Assembly: GCA_038207265.1 (NCBI GenBank)
Contig: JBBQZZ010000014.1
Span: 52,420-116,419 of the forward strand
Source of the DNA: JACMLD01 sp038207265
GTDB lineage: Bacteria > Bacteroidota > Bacteroidia > Chitinophagales > Chitinophagaceae
Length of the DNA stretch: 64,000 bases
Direction of reading: 5' to 3'
The position numbers and the translations under genes are program-made. Shown piece after piece: positions 26,653 through 35,644 of the stretch. How positions within the stretch are numbered: position 1 is the stretch's first letter; the number at the start of each line of letters is the position of its first letter. The notes below the pieces were generated by a model. It saw only the letters and a list, made by a program, of their open reading frames with translations, was not told the DNA's origin and did no database searches.

Positions 26653-27289
26653 GCTGCTCTTTTATTTGCAAAACCCTTTCAGGTTACTCACGGTACCGCT
26701 TACCCGCTTGCCTTACTTTTCTTTTGTTCGTAAAACAACCGATTACCAATGCAGCATTAATTTCTGGCAATGGTTTCTTCAAAAGATATTAAACATGGGT
26801 GGTAACAGGAAGGCATATTGGCCGGTGCACTGGACCAGTAAAGTGTATGATGTTGAAAATATTTTGGTAGGAATTGATGCTTATCCCGGTTATATGCAGG
26901 GTTGTTATATCCAGGGAAAAGGTGGCATTAGCATTGGCGATTATACGCAGGTTGCACCAAACGTTGTGATAGTAAGCGCTAACCATGATGTATATGATTC
27001 CCGGCAGCATATTAATAAACCTGTATCCATTGGAAAATATTGCTGGATTGGCGCCGGGGCCAAAATAATGCCGGGTGTTATATTGGGCGACTGGACAATC
27101 GTTGGCGCGGGAGCAGTTGTTACCAAATCATTTGAGGAAGGTTATTGCATTGTTGGAGGTGTACCGGCAAAAAAAATCAGTGAGCTTGATAAAAGTAAAT
27201 GCATACCCTTTCATAACAGGGTTGCTTATAATGGCTATATTAAATCTGATCGGTTTGAAGCGTACCGGAAAAAACACCTCAAAGTATAA
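26642..27289 (+). CDS. Hexapeptide-repeat acetyltransferase (WcaF/LbH family)
   Basis: A 215-residue left-handed beta-helix acyltransferase. The hexapeptide repeats run from about residue 95 to 175 (GISIGDYTQVAPNVVIVSANHDVYD, then SIGKYCWIGAGAKIMPGVILGDWTIVGAGAVVT). It probably O- or N-acetylates a sugar of the glycan. The start is a TTG at 26642, overlapping the previous stop; the first ATG would remove 50 residues including a hydrophobic segment that looks native. It ends in an overlap with the hisH-like gene. Confidence 0.85.
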   Translation: MKSKLLFYLQNPFRLLTVPLTRLPYFSFVRKTTDYQCSINFWQWFLQKILNMGGNRKAYWPVHWTSKVYDVENILVGIDAYPGYMQGCYIQGKGGISIGDYTQVAPNVVIVSANHDVYDSRQHINKPVSIGKYCWIGAGAKIMPGVILGDWTIVGAGAVVTKSFEEGYCIVGGVPAKKISELDKSKCIPFHNRVAYNGYIKSDRFEAYRKKHLKV

Positions 27290-27903
27290 TGATCGTTATT
27301 GTTGATTATGGTGTAGGAAATCTTACTTCTATTCAGAATATGCTGAAGAAAGGAGGAACCACTTCGCTCATCAGCGGCAAAGAAGCAGATATCTTATCGG
27401 CTTCTAAAATATTATTACCGGGCATGGGTCATTTCGATAATTGTATGCAACGGTTCAATGCATCTGGACTTCGATCCACTATTGAGAAAAAAGTTTTTAC
27501 CGATAAAACGCCGTTGCTGGGTATTTGTGTGGGACTGCAAATGTTTATGGAGTCAAGTGAGGAAGGCAATGAAGCGGGCCTGGGTTGGATGGCCGGGAAA
27601 ACCGTTCGTTTCAAACCGGAACAAATGAATCACTCATTAAAGATTCCACACATGGGCTGGCAGGAAGTGAAAGCCGTTAAGCAGTCGGCCCTGTGGAAAG
27701 GATTGGAAGGATCCCGTTTTTACTTTGCCCATTCTTTTTATGTACAACCTGCCTCGGTATCCGATACATTGTTGATGGCGGATTACGGTTATACTATAGC
27801 GGTAGGACTGGAAAAAGATAATATACTCGGGGTTCAGTTTCACCCGGAAAAAAGCCATCGGTTTGGAATGCAGATGTTACAGAATTTTGCCAATAACTAT
27901 TGA
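27289..27903 (+). CDS. hisH: HisH-like glutaminase subunit of the acetamidino module
   Basis: A 204-residue class I glutamine amidotransferase that releases ammonia from glutamine. The nucleophilic cysteine is in LLGICVGLQMFM near residue 83, and the histidine and glutamate are in GVQFHPEKSHRFG near 185. In histidine synthesis HisH feeds HisF, but here no other his genes are present. Instead it is followed directly by a HisF paralogue and an N-acetyl-sugar amidotransferase (the WbuX-Y-Z or HisH2-HisF2-WbpG arrangement), so it should supply ammonia for an acetamidino group on a surface sugar. Confidence 0.88.
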   Translation: MIVIVDYGVGNLTSIQNMLKKGGTTSLISGKEADILSASKILLPGMGHFDNCMQRFNASGLRSTIEKKVFTDKTPLLGICVGLQMFMESSEEGNEAGLGWMAGKTVRFKPEQMNHSLKIPHMGWQEVKAVKQSALWKGLEGSRFYFAHSFYVQPASVSDTLLMADYGYTIAVGLEKDNILGVQFHPEKSHRFGMQMLQNFANNY

Positions 27904-28676
27904 TGAAAAGGATCAGGGTCATCCCGGTTTTATTATTGCATGAAGGGGGACTGGTAAAATCTGTCCGGTTTAAAAATTACCAGTATGTGGGAGACCCCAT
28001 CAACGCAGTAAAAATTTTCAACGAAAAGGAAATTGATGAAATAGTAGTGCTGGACATTGATGCGTCAAAAGAAAAGCGAGGTCCTGATATTGAACGCATA
28101 CGCGAAATCACCAGTGAAGCTTTTATACCACTGGCCTATGGTGGCGGCATCTCCACTACGGAGCAGGTAAAGGAACTTTTTTATAACGGTGTTGAAAAAG
28201 TAATTTTTAATTACCAGGCTATCCACCAAACATCCCTCATTACAGAAACCGCTAAACTGGTGGGGAGCCAGAGCGTGGTTGCTTCAATAGATGTAAAAAA
28301 GAACTGGCTGGGATCTTATAAAGTATGCACCCTAAATGGTTCAGAAACAACCAAGGCCGACCCGGTTTCATTTGCCAGACAAATGGCGGAGGCAGGTGCC
28401 GGTGAAATATTTTTGAATTCAATTGATAAGGACGGCACTTACGGGGGGTACGATTTGGACCTGATAAAGCAGGTGTGCGAGGCCGTTAGCATACCCGTGG
28501 TGGCCTGCGGTGGGGCTTCCGGCTTACCGGATTTTGTAAAGGCGGTGGATGCGGGTGCTTCAGCAGTTGCCGCGGGTTCACTGTTTGTTTTTCAAAGACC
28601 GCACCAGGCCGTATTGATCAGTTACCCGTCGCAGCAACAACTGGAACAACAATTATTTTCAGCAATTAAGCAGTAA
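27903..28676 (+). CDS. wbuZ: HisF paralogue, acetamidino modification protein (WbuZ-like)
   Basis: A 258-residue TIM-barrel protein clearly related to HisF, with VASIDVKKN, FLNSIDKDGTYGGYDLDL and VVACGGASGLPDF. The canonical start IPCLDVKDGRVVKG is altered to IPVLLLHEGGLVKS, so the catalytic Asp11 of the cyclase reaction is replaced by leucine. This points to loss of imidazole-glycerol-phosphate synthase activity, with the barrel kept as an ammonia conduit for the neighbouring amidotransferase. I used the ATG at 27903, which shares one base with the hisH stop; the TTG at 27900 is unneeded. Confidence 0.88.
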   Translation: MKRIRVIPVLLLHEGGLVKSVRFKNYQYVGDPINAVKIFNEKEIDEIVVLDIDASKEKRGPDIERIREITSEAFIPLAYGGGISTTEQVKELFYNGVEKVIFNYQAIHQTSLITETAKLVGSQSVVASIDVKKNWLGSYKVCTLNGSETTKADPVSFARQMAEAGAGEIFLNSIDKDGTYGGYDLDLIKQVCEAVSIPVVACGGASGLPDFVKAVDAGASAVAAGSLFVFQRPHQAVLISYPSQQQLEQQLFSAIKQ

Positions 28677-28684
28677 CGTATAAA

Positions 28685-29839
28685 ATGGTTTTGACAAAAG
28701 ATGATCCGGCTTTCCGGCAATGTGCGCTTACGGTAATGGACAATATCGCGGATCCCGATATCCATTTTGATGACAAGGGAATCTGTAATTATTATTACGA
28801 TTACCAGCAGGCGGAAAAAGAAAATGTTTTTACCGGTGAGGAGGGCAAAAAAAAACTGATGGACCTTGTAGCTACTATTAAATCCGCCGGTGATGGTAAA
28901 CAATATGATTGCCTGATTGGATTGAGTGGTGGTGTAGACAGCACTTATGTTGCATGGCTGGTAAAGGACCTCGGCCTGCGCCCGCTGGCGGTGCATCTCG
29001 ATAATGGCTGGAATTCTGAACTGGCAGTAAAAAATATTGAAAATATTATCAGTAAGCTGGGAATCGATCTTTTTACCCTTGTTATAAACTGGCAGGAATT
29101 CAAAGACATTCAATTGTCTTATCTCCGTGCCTCCGTGGTAGATATTGAAGTGGTATCTGATCATGCCATCTTTGCCAGCATGTATAAACTGGCCAAAGAG
29201 AAAAACATTGGTTATATCATCAGCGGGACAAACGTGGTAACAGAATATATCATGCCACCCTCCTGGTTGTATAAGAAAATGGATTTTGCCAACCTCAAAG
29301 ATATCCATGCCCGGTTTGGGAGAGTGAAACTTAAGACCTATCCGAGTTTTGATTTTAAAAAATATGTATACTATTCCGCTGTGCTGAAACTAACGCCGGT
29401 GAGTATACTCAATTATGTGCCGTATAATAAAAAAGAAATCAAGGCTTTTATAACAAAAGAATTAAGCTGGAGAGATTACGGTGGCAAACACTATGAGTCT
29501 GTATTTACAAAATTTTACCAGGCTTATATCTTACCGGAGAAATTTCATATTGATAAAAGAAAAGCACATTTGTCAACCCTTATCTGTGCAGGACAAATCA
29601 CAAAAGCAGCAGCATTGGCTGAACTGGAACAACCCATTTATCCCAATGGGGAACTGGAACAGGACAAAGAATATGTATTGAAAAAATTTGGCCTCAGCAA
29701 GGATGCATTTGAAGAAATCATGCGTTTACCCGTACACCGGCATGAAGACTTTAAAACAGATACACAGCTGAAAGAAGGTTATATGAACCTGCTCAGGAAA
29801 ACAGAAAAAATCAGAAGGATACTAAAACCCAAAAAATAA
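28685..29839 (+). CDS. wbuX: N-acetyl sugar amidotransferase (WbuX/WbpG-like)
   Basis: A 384-residue ATP-pyrophosphatase-type amidotransferase. The PP-loop is CLIGLSGGVDSTYVAWLV near residue 80, and the N-terminal region shows VMDNIADPDIHFDDKGICN, the usual family opening. It should adenylate an acetamido group and use ammonia from the HisH/HisF pair to make an acetamidino sugar. The usual paired cysteines at the N-terminus look degenerate: only one remains of each pair (QCALT and ICNYY). It is followed with no gap by the oxidoreductase of the diacetamido-sugar module. Confidence 0.88.
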   Translation: MVLTKDDPAFRQCALTVMDNIADPDIHFDDKGICNYYYDYQQAEKENVFTGEEGKKKLMDLVATIKSAGDGKQYDCLIGLSGGVDSTYVAWLVKDLGLRPLAVHLDNGWNSELAVKNIENIISKLGIDLFTLVINWQEFKDIQLSYLRASVVDIEVVSDHAIFASMYKLAKEKNIGYIISGTNVVTEYIMPPSWLYKKMDFANLKDIHARFGRVKLKTYPSFDFKKYVYYSAVLKLTPVSILNYVPYNKKEIKAFITKELSWRDYGGKHYESVFTKFYQAYILPEKFHIDKRKAHLSTLICAGQITKAAALAELEQPIYPNGELEQDKEYVLKKFGLSKDAFEEIMRLPVHRHEDFKTDTQLKEGYMNLLRKTEKIRRILKPKK

Positions 29840-30853
29840 ATGTCTTCTCCCATTCGATTTGCCATTATAGGTTGCGGAAGAATTGCTCAGCGGCACGCCG
29901 AACATATCCATAACAAAGGAAAGCTGGTAGCGGTATGTGACACCGAAAAAGAAAAAGCGATTGCCATGGCCACGCAATACCAGGCCCACGCTTATTTTGA
30001 TGCAGATGAAATGCTGGCGGGGGAAAAAGATATTGATGTAGTGGCTATCTGCTCACCCAATGGCCTGCATGCGGAACATGCTATTAAAGCGCTGAAAGCG
30101 GGTTTTCATGTGCTGTGTGAGAAGCCCATGGCCATTACGGTTCCGGATTGCGGGGCCATGATACAGGCAGCAGAAAAATCGAACAAACGATTATTTGCGA
30201 TTAAGCAGAACCGTTATAATCCGCCGGTGGCCGCCGTAAAGCAGCTGATAGAAGAGGGGCGGCTTGGGAAGATCAACAGTATTCAGTTAAATTGTTTCTG
30301 GAACCGGAATACGGACTATTATCACAATTCATGGAAAGGCACGTTGAAAATGGATGGAGGTACTTTGTTTACCCAATTCAGCCATTTTATTGATCTGCTC
30401 TACTGGATGGTGGGAGATGTTGATAAGGTTCATGCGGTAGTGGGCAACTTTACACACCAGGGTATTATTGAATTTGAAGATACCGGCGCAGTCATCTTAA
30501 CTTTTGTAAATGGCGCCATCGGTACCATTAATTATACGGTGAACAGTTATAAAAAAAACATGGAAGGTTCTCTTACACTTTTTGGAGAAAAAGGTACCGT
30601 AAAAATTGGTGGTCAATACCTCAATGAACTGGAATATCAATCCATTGAAGGATACAGGATAGAAAACCTGCCGGAAGGCAATAAACCCAATAACTATGGT
30701 AATTACGTTGGCTCCATGAGCAATCATGATAAAGTGTATGACAATGTAATAGACGTATTGCAAAACAATGCATCCATTACAACCAGCGCATTTGAAGGAT
30801 TAAAGACAGTGGAGATTATTGAAAAAATTTATAAAGCAGCCAAAAGGGTATGA
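29840..30853 (+). CDS. Gfo/Idh/MocA oxidoreductase (WbpB/WlbA-like)
   Basis: A 337-residue NAD(P)-dependent oxidoreductase. The Rossmann motif is FAIIGCGRIAQRHAEHI, followed by the family signature CEKPMAI near residue 95 and a GGTLFTQFSHFIDLLYW region. With the acetyltransferase and aminotransferase encoded next, the order matches WbpB-WbpD-WbpE (WlbA-WlbB-WlbC), which oxidise, aminate and acetylate C3 of a UDP-GlcNAc-derived uronic acid. No UDP-GlcNAc 6-dehydrogenase or 2-epimerase lies in the window, so the precursor must be made elsewhere or the substrate differs. It overlaps the next gene by 4 bases (ATGA). Confidence 0.85.
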   Translation: MSSPIRFAIIGCGRIAQRHAEHIHNKGKLVAVCDTEKEKAIAMATQYQAHAYFDADEMLAGEKDIDVVAICSPNGLHAEHAIKALKAGFHVLCEKPMAITVPDCGAMIQAAEKSNKRLFAIKQNRYNPPVAAVKQLIEEGRLGKINSIQLNCFWNRNTDYYHNSWKGTLKMDGGTLFTQFSHFIDLLYWMVGDVDKVHAVVGNFTHQGIIEFEDTGAVILTFVNGAIGTINYTVNSYKKNMEGSLTLFGEKGTVKIGGQYLNELEYQSIEGYRIENLPEGNKPNNYGNYVGSMSNHDKVYDNVIDVLQNNASITTSAFEGLKTVEIIEKIYKAAKRV

Positions 30854-31317
30854 ATAAACCCATTGTTTTTGAAAGCAGGATAAAAGAAGATGTGCTGTTT
30901 GGCATCAATGTAAAAGTTGTATTGCCGGTAAACCTGTATGGTTGTTCTATAGGAGATGATAGTTTTATAGGACCCTTCACGGAAATACAAAAGACCGTTA
31001 CAATTGGTAAGCGCACCAAAGTGCAATCACATGCGTTTATCTGTGAACTGGTGACCATTGGAGACGATTGTTTTATTGGTCACGGTGTGATGTTTATCAA
31101 TGACGTTTTTAAAGAAGGAGCACCGGCGGGTGGCGACCAATCGAAATGGAAAGCTACGGTGATATCAGATAAGGTATCCATCGGATCCAACGCAACCATT
31201 ATGCCGGTAACCATTTGCGCCAATGTGGTAATAGGCGCGGGTTCGGTGGTCACAAAAAATATTTCAATACCCGGCATTTATGCGGGTAACCCGGCAAAAT
31301 TCATCCGTTCAATATAG
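30850..31317 (+). CDS. Hexapeptide-repeat N-acetyltransferase (WbpD/WlbB-like)
   Basis: A 155-residue left-handed beta-helix acyltransferase with repeats such as SIGDDSFIGPFTEIQ, TIGKRTKVQSHAFICE, TIGDDCFIGHGVMFIND, then SIGSNATIMPVTICANVVIGAGSVVTKN and the closing YAGNPAKFIR. The His of IGHGVMFIND is the likely catalytic residue of this family. It would acetylate the 3-amino group made by the next enzyme. Translation is coupled to the oxidoreductase by an ATGA overlap. Confidence 0.85.
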   Translation: MNKPIVFESRIKEDVLFGINVKVVLPVNLYGCSIGDDSFIGPFTEIQKTVTIGKRTKVQSHAFICELVTIGDDCFIGHGVMFINDVFKEGAPAGGDQSKWKATVISDKVSIGSNATIMPVTICANVVIGAGSVVTKNISIPGIYAGNPAKFIRSI

Positions 31318-31327
31318 TTGATTCGTT

Positions 31328-32431
31328 ATGCAAGTTCCATTTGTTGATCTGAAGGCACAATACAACAGTATCAGACCCGCTATTGATAAAGCAATCGCCG
31401 ATGTAATCAGTGAAACCGCTTTTATAGGAGGAAAATATGTAAATGCCTTTGAAGAACAATTTGCTGAATTATATGGAGTGAAACACGTAGTGTCCTGTGC
31501 AAATGGTACGGATTCTTTATATATTTTAATGAAGATGATGGGGATTGGTACCGGGGATGAGGTTATAACGGTGGCCAATAGCTGGATTTCAAGTTCAGAG
31601 ACCATTTCGCAAACAGGTGCAAAGCCGGTTTTTGTAGATATTGATCCTGTTTATTATAGTATGGATGAAGAAAAACTGGAAGCTGCCATTACTTCAAAAA
31701 CAAAAGCGGTGATTGCGGTACACCTGCAGGGACAAATGTGTGCAATAGATGCCGTTAAAATTATTTGCGATAAAAAAGGAATTCCCGTAATAGAGGATTG
31801 TGCGCAATCGCATTTTTCAGCACTCAATGGGGTAAGAGCGGGTTTAACCGGCATAGCGGGTTCGTTTAGTTTCTACCCGGGGAAAAACCTGGGTGCTTAT
31901 GGCGATGCCGGTTGCATCATTACCAACGATAGTGCACTGGCAGAAAAATGTAAAATGTATGCGAGGCATGGTGCATTAAAAAAACATGAGCACCAGATAG
32001 AAGGAATCAACAGCCGGTTGGATGGATTACAGGCTGCTATTTTATCAGCAAAACTTCCGCACATTCTTTCATGGACGGATAAGCGCATCGCCAATGCGGC
32101 ATTGTACAATAAACAGCTGGCCGGTATCAACCAAATTGTTTTACCTGCACAACGTCCGGCTTCAAAACATACTTATCATTTGTATGTAATACTTGCACAG
32201 CAAAGAGATGCGCTGATGCTGCACTTAAAAGAAAAAGGAATTGAAACTGCCATTCATTATCCAACCGCTTTGCCTAACCTGCCTGCCTATAAATATCTTG
32301 GTTATTCCCATGCTGATTGCCCGGTTGCTTCAAATTTGCAGTCGCAGATTCTTTCACTTCCCATGTATCCTGAATTGAATGAAGCAGCCATTGCATACAT
32401 AGCATCAGCCATCCGATCATTTTACGCGTAA
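31328..32431 (+). CDS. DegT/DnrJ/EryC1/StrS sugar aminotransferase (WbpE/WlbC-like)
   Basis: A 367-residue PLP-dependent aminotransferase that would transfer an amino group to a keto-sugar nucleotide. It starts with VPFVDLKAQYNSIRPAID, has the substrate-loop CANGTDSLYILM near residue 58, the acidic IEDCAQSHF near 157 and the PLP-binding lysine in FYPGKNLGAYGDAG near 185. Together with the preceding two genes it forms a C3 acetamido-sugar module. The start at 31328 is an ATG ten bases after the acetyltransferase stop. Confidence 0.9.
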   Translation: MQVPFVDLKAQYNSIRPAIDKAIADVISETAFIGGKYVNAFEEQFAELYGVKHVVSCANGTDSLYILMKMMGIGTGDEVITVANSWISSSETISQTGAKPVFVDIDPVYYSMDEEKLEAAITSKTKAVIAVHLQGQMCAIDAVKIICDKKGIPVIEDCAQSHFSALNGVRAGLTGIAGSFSFYPGKNLGAYGDAGCIITNDSALAEKCKMYARHGALKKHEHQIEGINSRLDGLQAAILSAKLPHILSWTDKRIANAALYNKQLAGINQIVLPAQRPASKHTYHLYVILAQQRDALMLHLKEKGIETAIHYPTALPNLPAYKYLGYSHADCPVASNLQSQILSLPMYPELNEAAIAYIASAIRSFYA

Positions 32432-32443
32432 CTTTTCCTCGTT

Positions 32444-33592
32444 TTGCCGACCCTTAAAAACAAAACTATTTTGATTCTTTCCCCCCAGGCATGGGGCACC
32501 ATGTTTGTTTCAAAACATCATTATGCAGTGGAGCTGGCTAAATATGGAAACACTGTTTACTTCCTGGATCCACCTGAACAAACATTGCAAAAGGAAATTG
32601 TAATCAACCCGGTAGATTCAACTCCGGGATTATTTATCATTCAACACAGAATTAATTTTCCCTATAACCTGAAGTTTCATGCCATTTCAATTTTTCACTG
32701 GCTGATGAAAAAGCAGGTAAAAAAAATATTAAAATGTATTGGCAGGCCCATTGATATTGTCTGGTCCTTCGACCTGGGCAATTTGTATCCTTTTCATTTA
32801 TTTCCGCAGGAGGCATTTCGGATTTTTCACCCGGTTGATGAACCGTTAAATGAAACTGCTATTGCTGCTGCAAAAGGTGCGCAGGTAATATTTTCCGTGA
32901 CCAATGAAATTCTTACCCGGTATAAAACTTACCACTTGCCAATGCACTTTATTAATCATGGGGTCAGCGAACTATTCCTGCAACAGTCAGTTTCAGAAAA
33001 GATGGATCAGGTAACCAGGGTTGGTTTTTCCGGCAACCTGTTAAGACCCGATATAGACAGAACGGTGTTTTTGCAAATCATTAATGAAAACCCCGCGATA
33101 ATATTTGAGTGCTGGGGTAGTTATCAAATGAAAAATGCGAACATAGGTGGCAGTATGAACCCCGAGACCATTTCATTTATCCAAAGATTGCAGGGATCAG
33201 CCAATGTAAAATTGCATGGTGCCGTATCGGCGGCGGAGCTTTCAAAAGATTATCGGCGAATGGATGCCTTTTTAATTTGTTACGATATAGAAAAAGATCA
33301 AAGCAGTGGTACCAACTACCATAAAATAATGGAATACCTCTCGGTTGGAAAGGTCATTATTTCAAACAATGTGAGTACCTACCAGGATAAGCCCGGATTA
33401 CTGGAAATGATAACAGAAAGAACCAGCAATGAAAAATTACCTGCTCTTTTTAAAAAAGTAATTCAAAACTTACCTGTTTACAATTCGGCGGCACTTCAGC
33501 AACAGCGAATTGATTTTGCAAATGCAAACACCTACCGTAAACAGGTTGAAACCATTGAAGGCTATTTAAAAGATGAATGCTTTGTTAAATAA
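32444..33592 (+). CDS. Glycosyltransferase, GT-B type (TuaH-like)
   Basis: A 382-residue GT-B fold glycosyltransferase. The N-terminal strand ILILSPQAWGTMFVSKHHYA is followed by a C-terminal donor-binding half with VGFSGNLLRPDIDR, FECWGSY and YHKIMEYLSVGKVIISNN. The start is a TTG at 32444, because the first ATG would cut the first strand of the Rossmann fold. Its sugar is unknown. The last 20 bases overlap the acyltransferase gene. Confidence 0.8.
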   Translation: MPTLKNKTILILSPQAWGTMFVSKHHYAVELAKYGNTVYFLDPPEQTLQKEIVINPVDSTPGLFIIQHRINFPYNLKFHAISIFHWLMKKQVKKILKCIGRPIDIVWSFDLGNLYPFHLFPQEAFRIFHPVDEPLNETAIAAAKGAQVIFSVTNEILTRYKTYHLPMHFINHGVSELFLQQSVSEKMDQVTRVGFSGNLLRPDIDRTVFLQIINENPAIIFECWGSYQMKNANIGGSMNPETISFIQRLQGSANVKLHGAVSAAELSKDYRRMDAFLICYDIEKDQSSGTNYHKIMEYLSVGKVIISNNVSTYQDKPGLLEMITERTSNEKLPALFKKVIQNLPVYNSAALQQQRIDFANANTYRKQVETIEGYLKDECFVK

Positions 33593-34604
33593 GGAAAACA
33601 GCATATCAGCGGCACCAGCAGCGAAAAATGCGGAAATATCAATCGTTTCTATTTTGCGGGGCATCGCCGCCATGAGTGTTTTTTTATTTCACCTTGTTTG
33701 CCTCTCCAATGGCTATATCTCCAATAAAATGCTGAATCATTTATTTGCCTATGGAAAATATGGCGTGCAGTTCTTTTTTGTTATTTCCGGTTTTGTGATT
33801 ACCTATTCAATGATAAAGGGCCATTATAAAATCACCGATTTTTTTACTTTTTTAAAGAAGCGGGTGATAAGGATAGAACCTCCCTACCTGGTGATTGTAT
33901 TGCTAACGGTTCTTTTTTTGCTGCTGCGCAATAAATCTGGTTTGGCAAATGGCAATACTGAATTACCCAATCTTACCCAGGTTTTGTTACATGTGGGTTA
34001 CCTCATACCTTTTTCAAATTACGGGTGGCTGAGTATAGTATTCTGGACACTGGCCATCGAGTTTCAGTTCTACCTCTTATTCTCATTGCTGTTTCAATGG
34101 TATATTGGTATAAAATGGCTGCGTTGGGCGATGGAAATAGTACTGCTCGGTTTATTTTTTACCAGTGCTTCAGAATCCTTCTTTTTTCATTGGTCGCCTG
34201 TATTTTTACTGGGTATCAACCTGGCATTGTATAAAATGGAAATCATGCTGTTCACAGAATGGTTGGTTACAAGTGTATTGATGGCAGGTGCTATTTTTTA
34301 TCAAACCGGGTGGGAGGTTTTTGTTTTTTCTATTGTTCCCTTTGTACTCATCTACCTGGAACCGCAGGTAAAAAGCAGGCCCTGGAATTTTTTTGGCAAA
34401 ATATCTTATTCATTGTACCTGTGCCATACATTGGTAGCGTTTGCCATCATTAATATCGGCATACGCATCACCCATCATTTCTATCAAAAAATAATAATGG
34501 TTTCTCTTGCTTTTGGGGTAACCATACTAGTTAGTTACCTGCTATATTATTATGTAGAAAGGCCCTGTAAGAGAATGGCCGCCTCAATTAAATATGCCCC
34601 TTGA
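33573..34604 (+). CDS. Acyltransferase 3 family membrane protein (OafA-like)
   Basis: A 343-residue integral membrane O-acyltransferase with about ten helices. The N-terminal ISIVSILRGIAAMSVFLFHLV has the conserved Arg and His, and FFVISGFVITYSM and KKRVIRIEPPYLVIV follow, all typical of Acyl_transf_3. It likely acetylates or otherwise acylates the glycan from the cytoplasmic acyl donor across the membrane. It overlaps both neighbours (20 bases upstream, 4 downstream), showing a compact operon. Confidence 0.9.
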   Translation: MNALLNKENSISAAPAAKNAEISIVSILRGIAAMSVFLFHLVCLSNGYISNKMLNHLFAYGKYGVQFFFVISGFVITYSMIKGHYKITDFFTFLKKRVIRIEPPYLVIVLLTVLFLLLRNKSGLANGNTELPNLTQVLLHVGYLIPFSNYGWLSIVFWTLAIEFQFYLLFSLLFQWYIGIKWLRWAMEIVLLGLFFTSASESFFFHWSPVFLLGINLALYKMEIMLFTEWLVTSVLMAGAIFYQTGWEVFVFSIVPFVLIYLEPQVKSRPWNFFGKISYSLYLCHTLVAFAIINIGIRITHHFYQKIIMVSLAFGVTILVSYLLYYYVERPCKRMAASIKYAP

Positions 34605-35644
34605 ATAATACACTGATCATAAGTCCATCGGGTAATTTCTATGGAAGTGAACAGGTGTTGTACGATTACCTGGGCAGTACCAGCTTGCATTTTGACATTG
34701 CGGTACCCGAAAAAAGCGTATTGGAAAATAAACTGAAGAATGTTTTTTCGAATCATACCCTGCGCGGTTTTTCAAATGACCATTTGGTATTGTTCTATAC
34801 CAAATTACTTACAGGTCTTTTGTTCGGCCGCTATCAGCATGTTTATATCAATGAAGCCGGTCATACCAGGTATATACTTTTGCTGGCAAAATTTTTCCCG
34901 AAAAAAAAATTCTTTATACACGTTAGAATAATAGAAGATACAGCTGCGGCAAGATGGAAGCTATTGCCTGGAAAAAATGTGACGATTTTGTCCATATCCA
35001 ATTTTATTCAGAACGCCTTGCCTTTTAATTCAGAACTTTTGTATGATCCATTTCATTTTACTGACCACGAAGAAGATTCAAGCCGTCCTGCAAGTGTAGA
35101 AATGTTGAGGGTTGGAATCATTGGGCGTGTAACAAGAACCAAGGGATTGGACAAACTCTTTGATCTGATAACATACCTGCGTTCTATTGATGCTGAGAAG
35201 AAATTCAGGTTCAAATTATTTGGAACCATTGAGGCAGATGCAAGAAATGATAACTGGATTGACAAACTTGCAAGCCTGGATGCTGTAAGCGTGGAAGGAT
35301 TTTATGACAATCAAAATGAAATGTACCGGTCGATAGATTGCATACTGCATTTAAGTGAACAGGAAGCATTGGGAAGAATATTTCTTGAAGCGATTAATAT
35401 AGGTAAACCATTTATTGGAATGGATGCGGCGGGTATTGGTGAAATAGGTCATTTACTCAACATGGAGGATGCACTGGTACAACCCGGTAAAAATGCATTT
35501 ATTGAAATTGCGGGAAATTTAAAATTGATAGCTAATCAATATGCTGAATGTTGTAAAGCGATCGATTCAGTTAAAACAAAAGCCGCGGAAATTTTTGGAA
35601 TGCCGGCTTATAAAAATACAATGGACAAATTACTGGCCGGATGA
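34601..35644 (+). CDS. Family 4 glycosyltransferase
   Basis: A 347-residue GT-B glycosyltransferase starting at a TTG that overlaps the previous stop (TTGA). The N-terminal LIISPSGNFYGSEQVLYDYL fits an acceptor-binding half; the C-terminal half shows VGIIGRVTRTKGLDKLFDLI and the nucleotide-sugar motif LSEQEALGRIFLEAINIGKP with the EAxxxGxP-like signature. No membrane segments. It overlaps the next gene by 4 bases (ATGA). Confidence 0.87.
   Translation: MNNTLIISPSGNFYGSEQVLYDYLGSTSLHFDIAVPEKSVLENKLKNVFSNHTLRGFSNDHLVLFYTKLLTGLLFGRYQHVYINEAGHTRYILLLAKFFPKKKFFIHVRIIEDTAAARWKLLPGKNVTILSISNFIQNALPFNSELLYDPFHFTDHEEDSSRPASVEMLRVGIIGRVTRTKGLDKLFDLITYLRSIDAEKKFRFKLFGTIEADARNDNWIDKLASLDAVSVEGFYDNQNEMYRSIDCILHLSEQEALGRIFLEAINIGKPFIGMDAAGIGEIGHLLNMEDALVQPGKNAFIEIAGNLKLIANQYAECCKAIDSVKTKAAEIFGMPAYKNTMDKLLAG

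Noticed and set aside
27289..28676. hisH-hisF as part of a histidine biosynthesis operon
   Set aside because: No other his genes are nearby, the HisF catalytic Asp11 is missing, and the neighbour is a sugar amidotransferase.
28622..29308. 228-codon minus-strand frame opposite the wbuX-like gene
   Set aside because: The plus strand carries the PP-loop motif and fits the operon; the minus frame has no domain.
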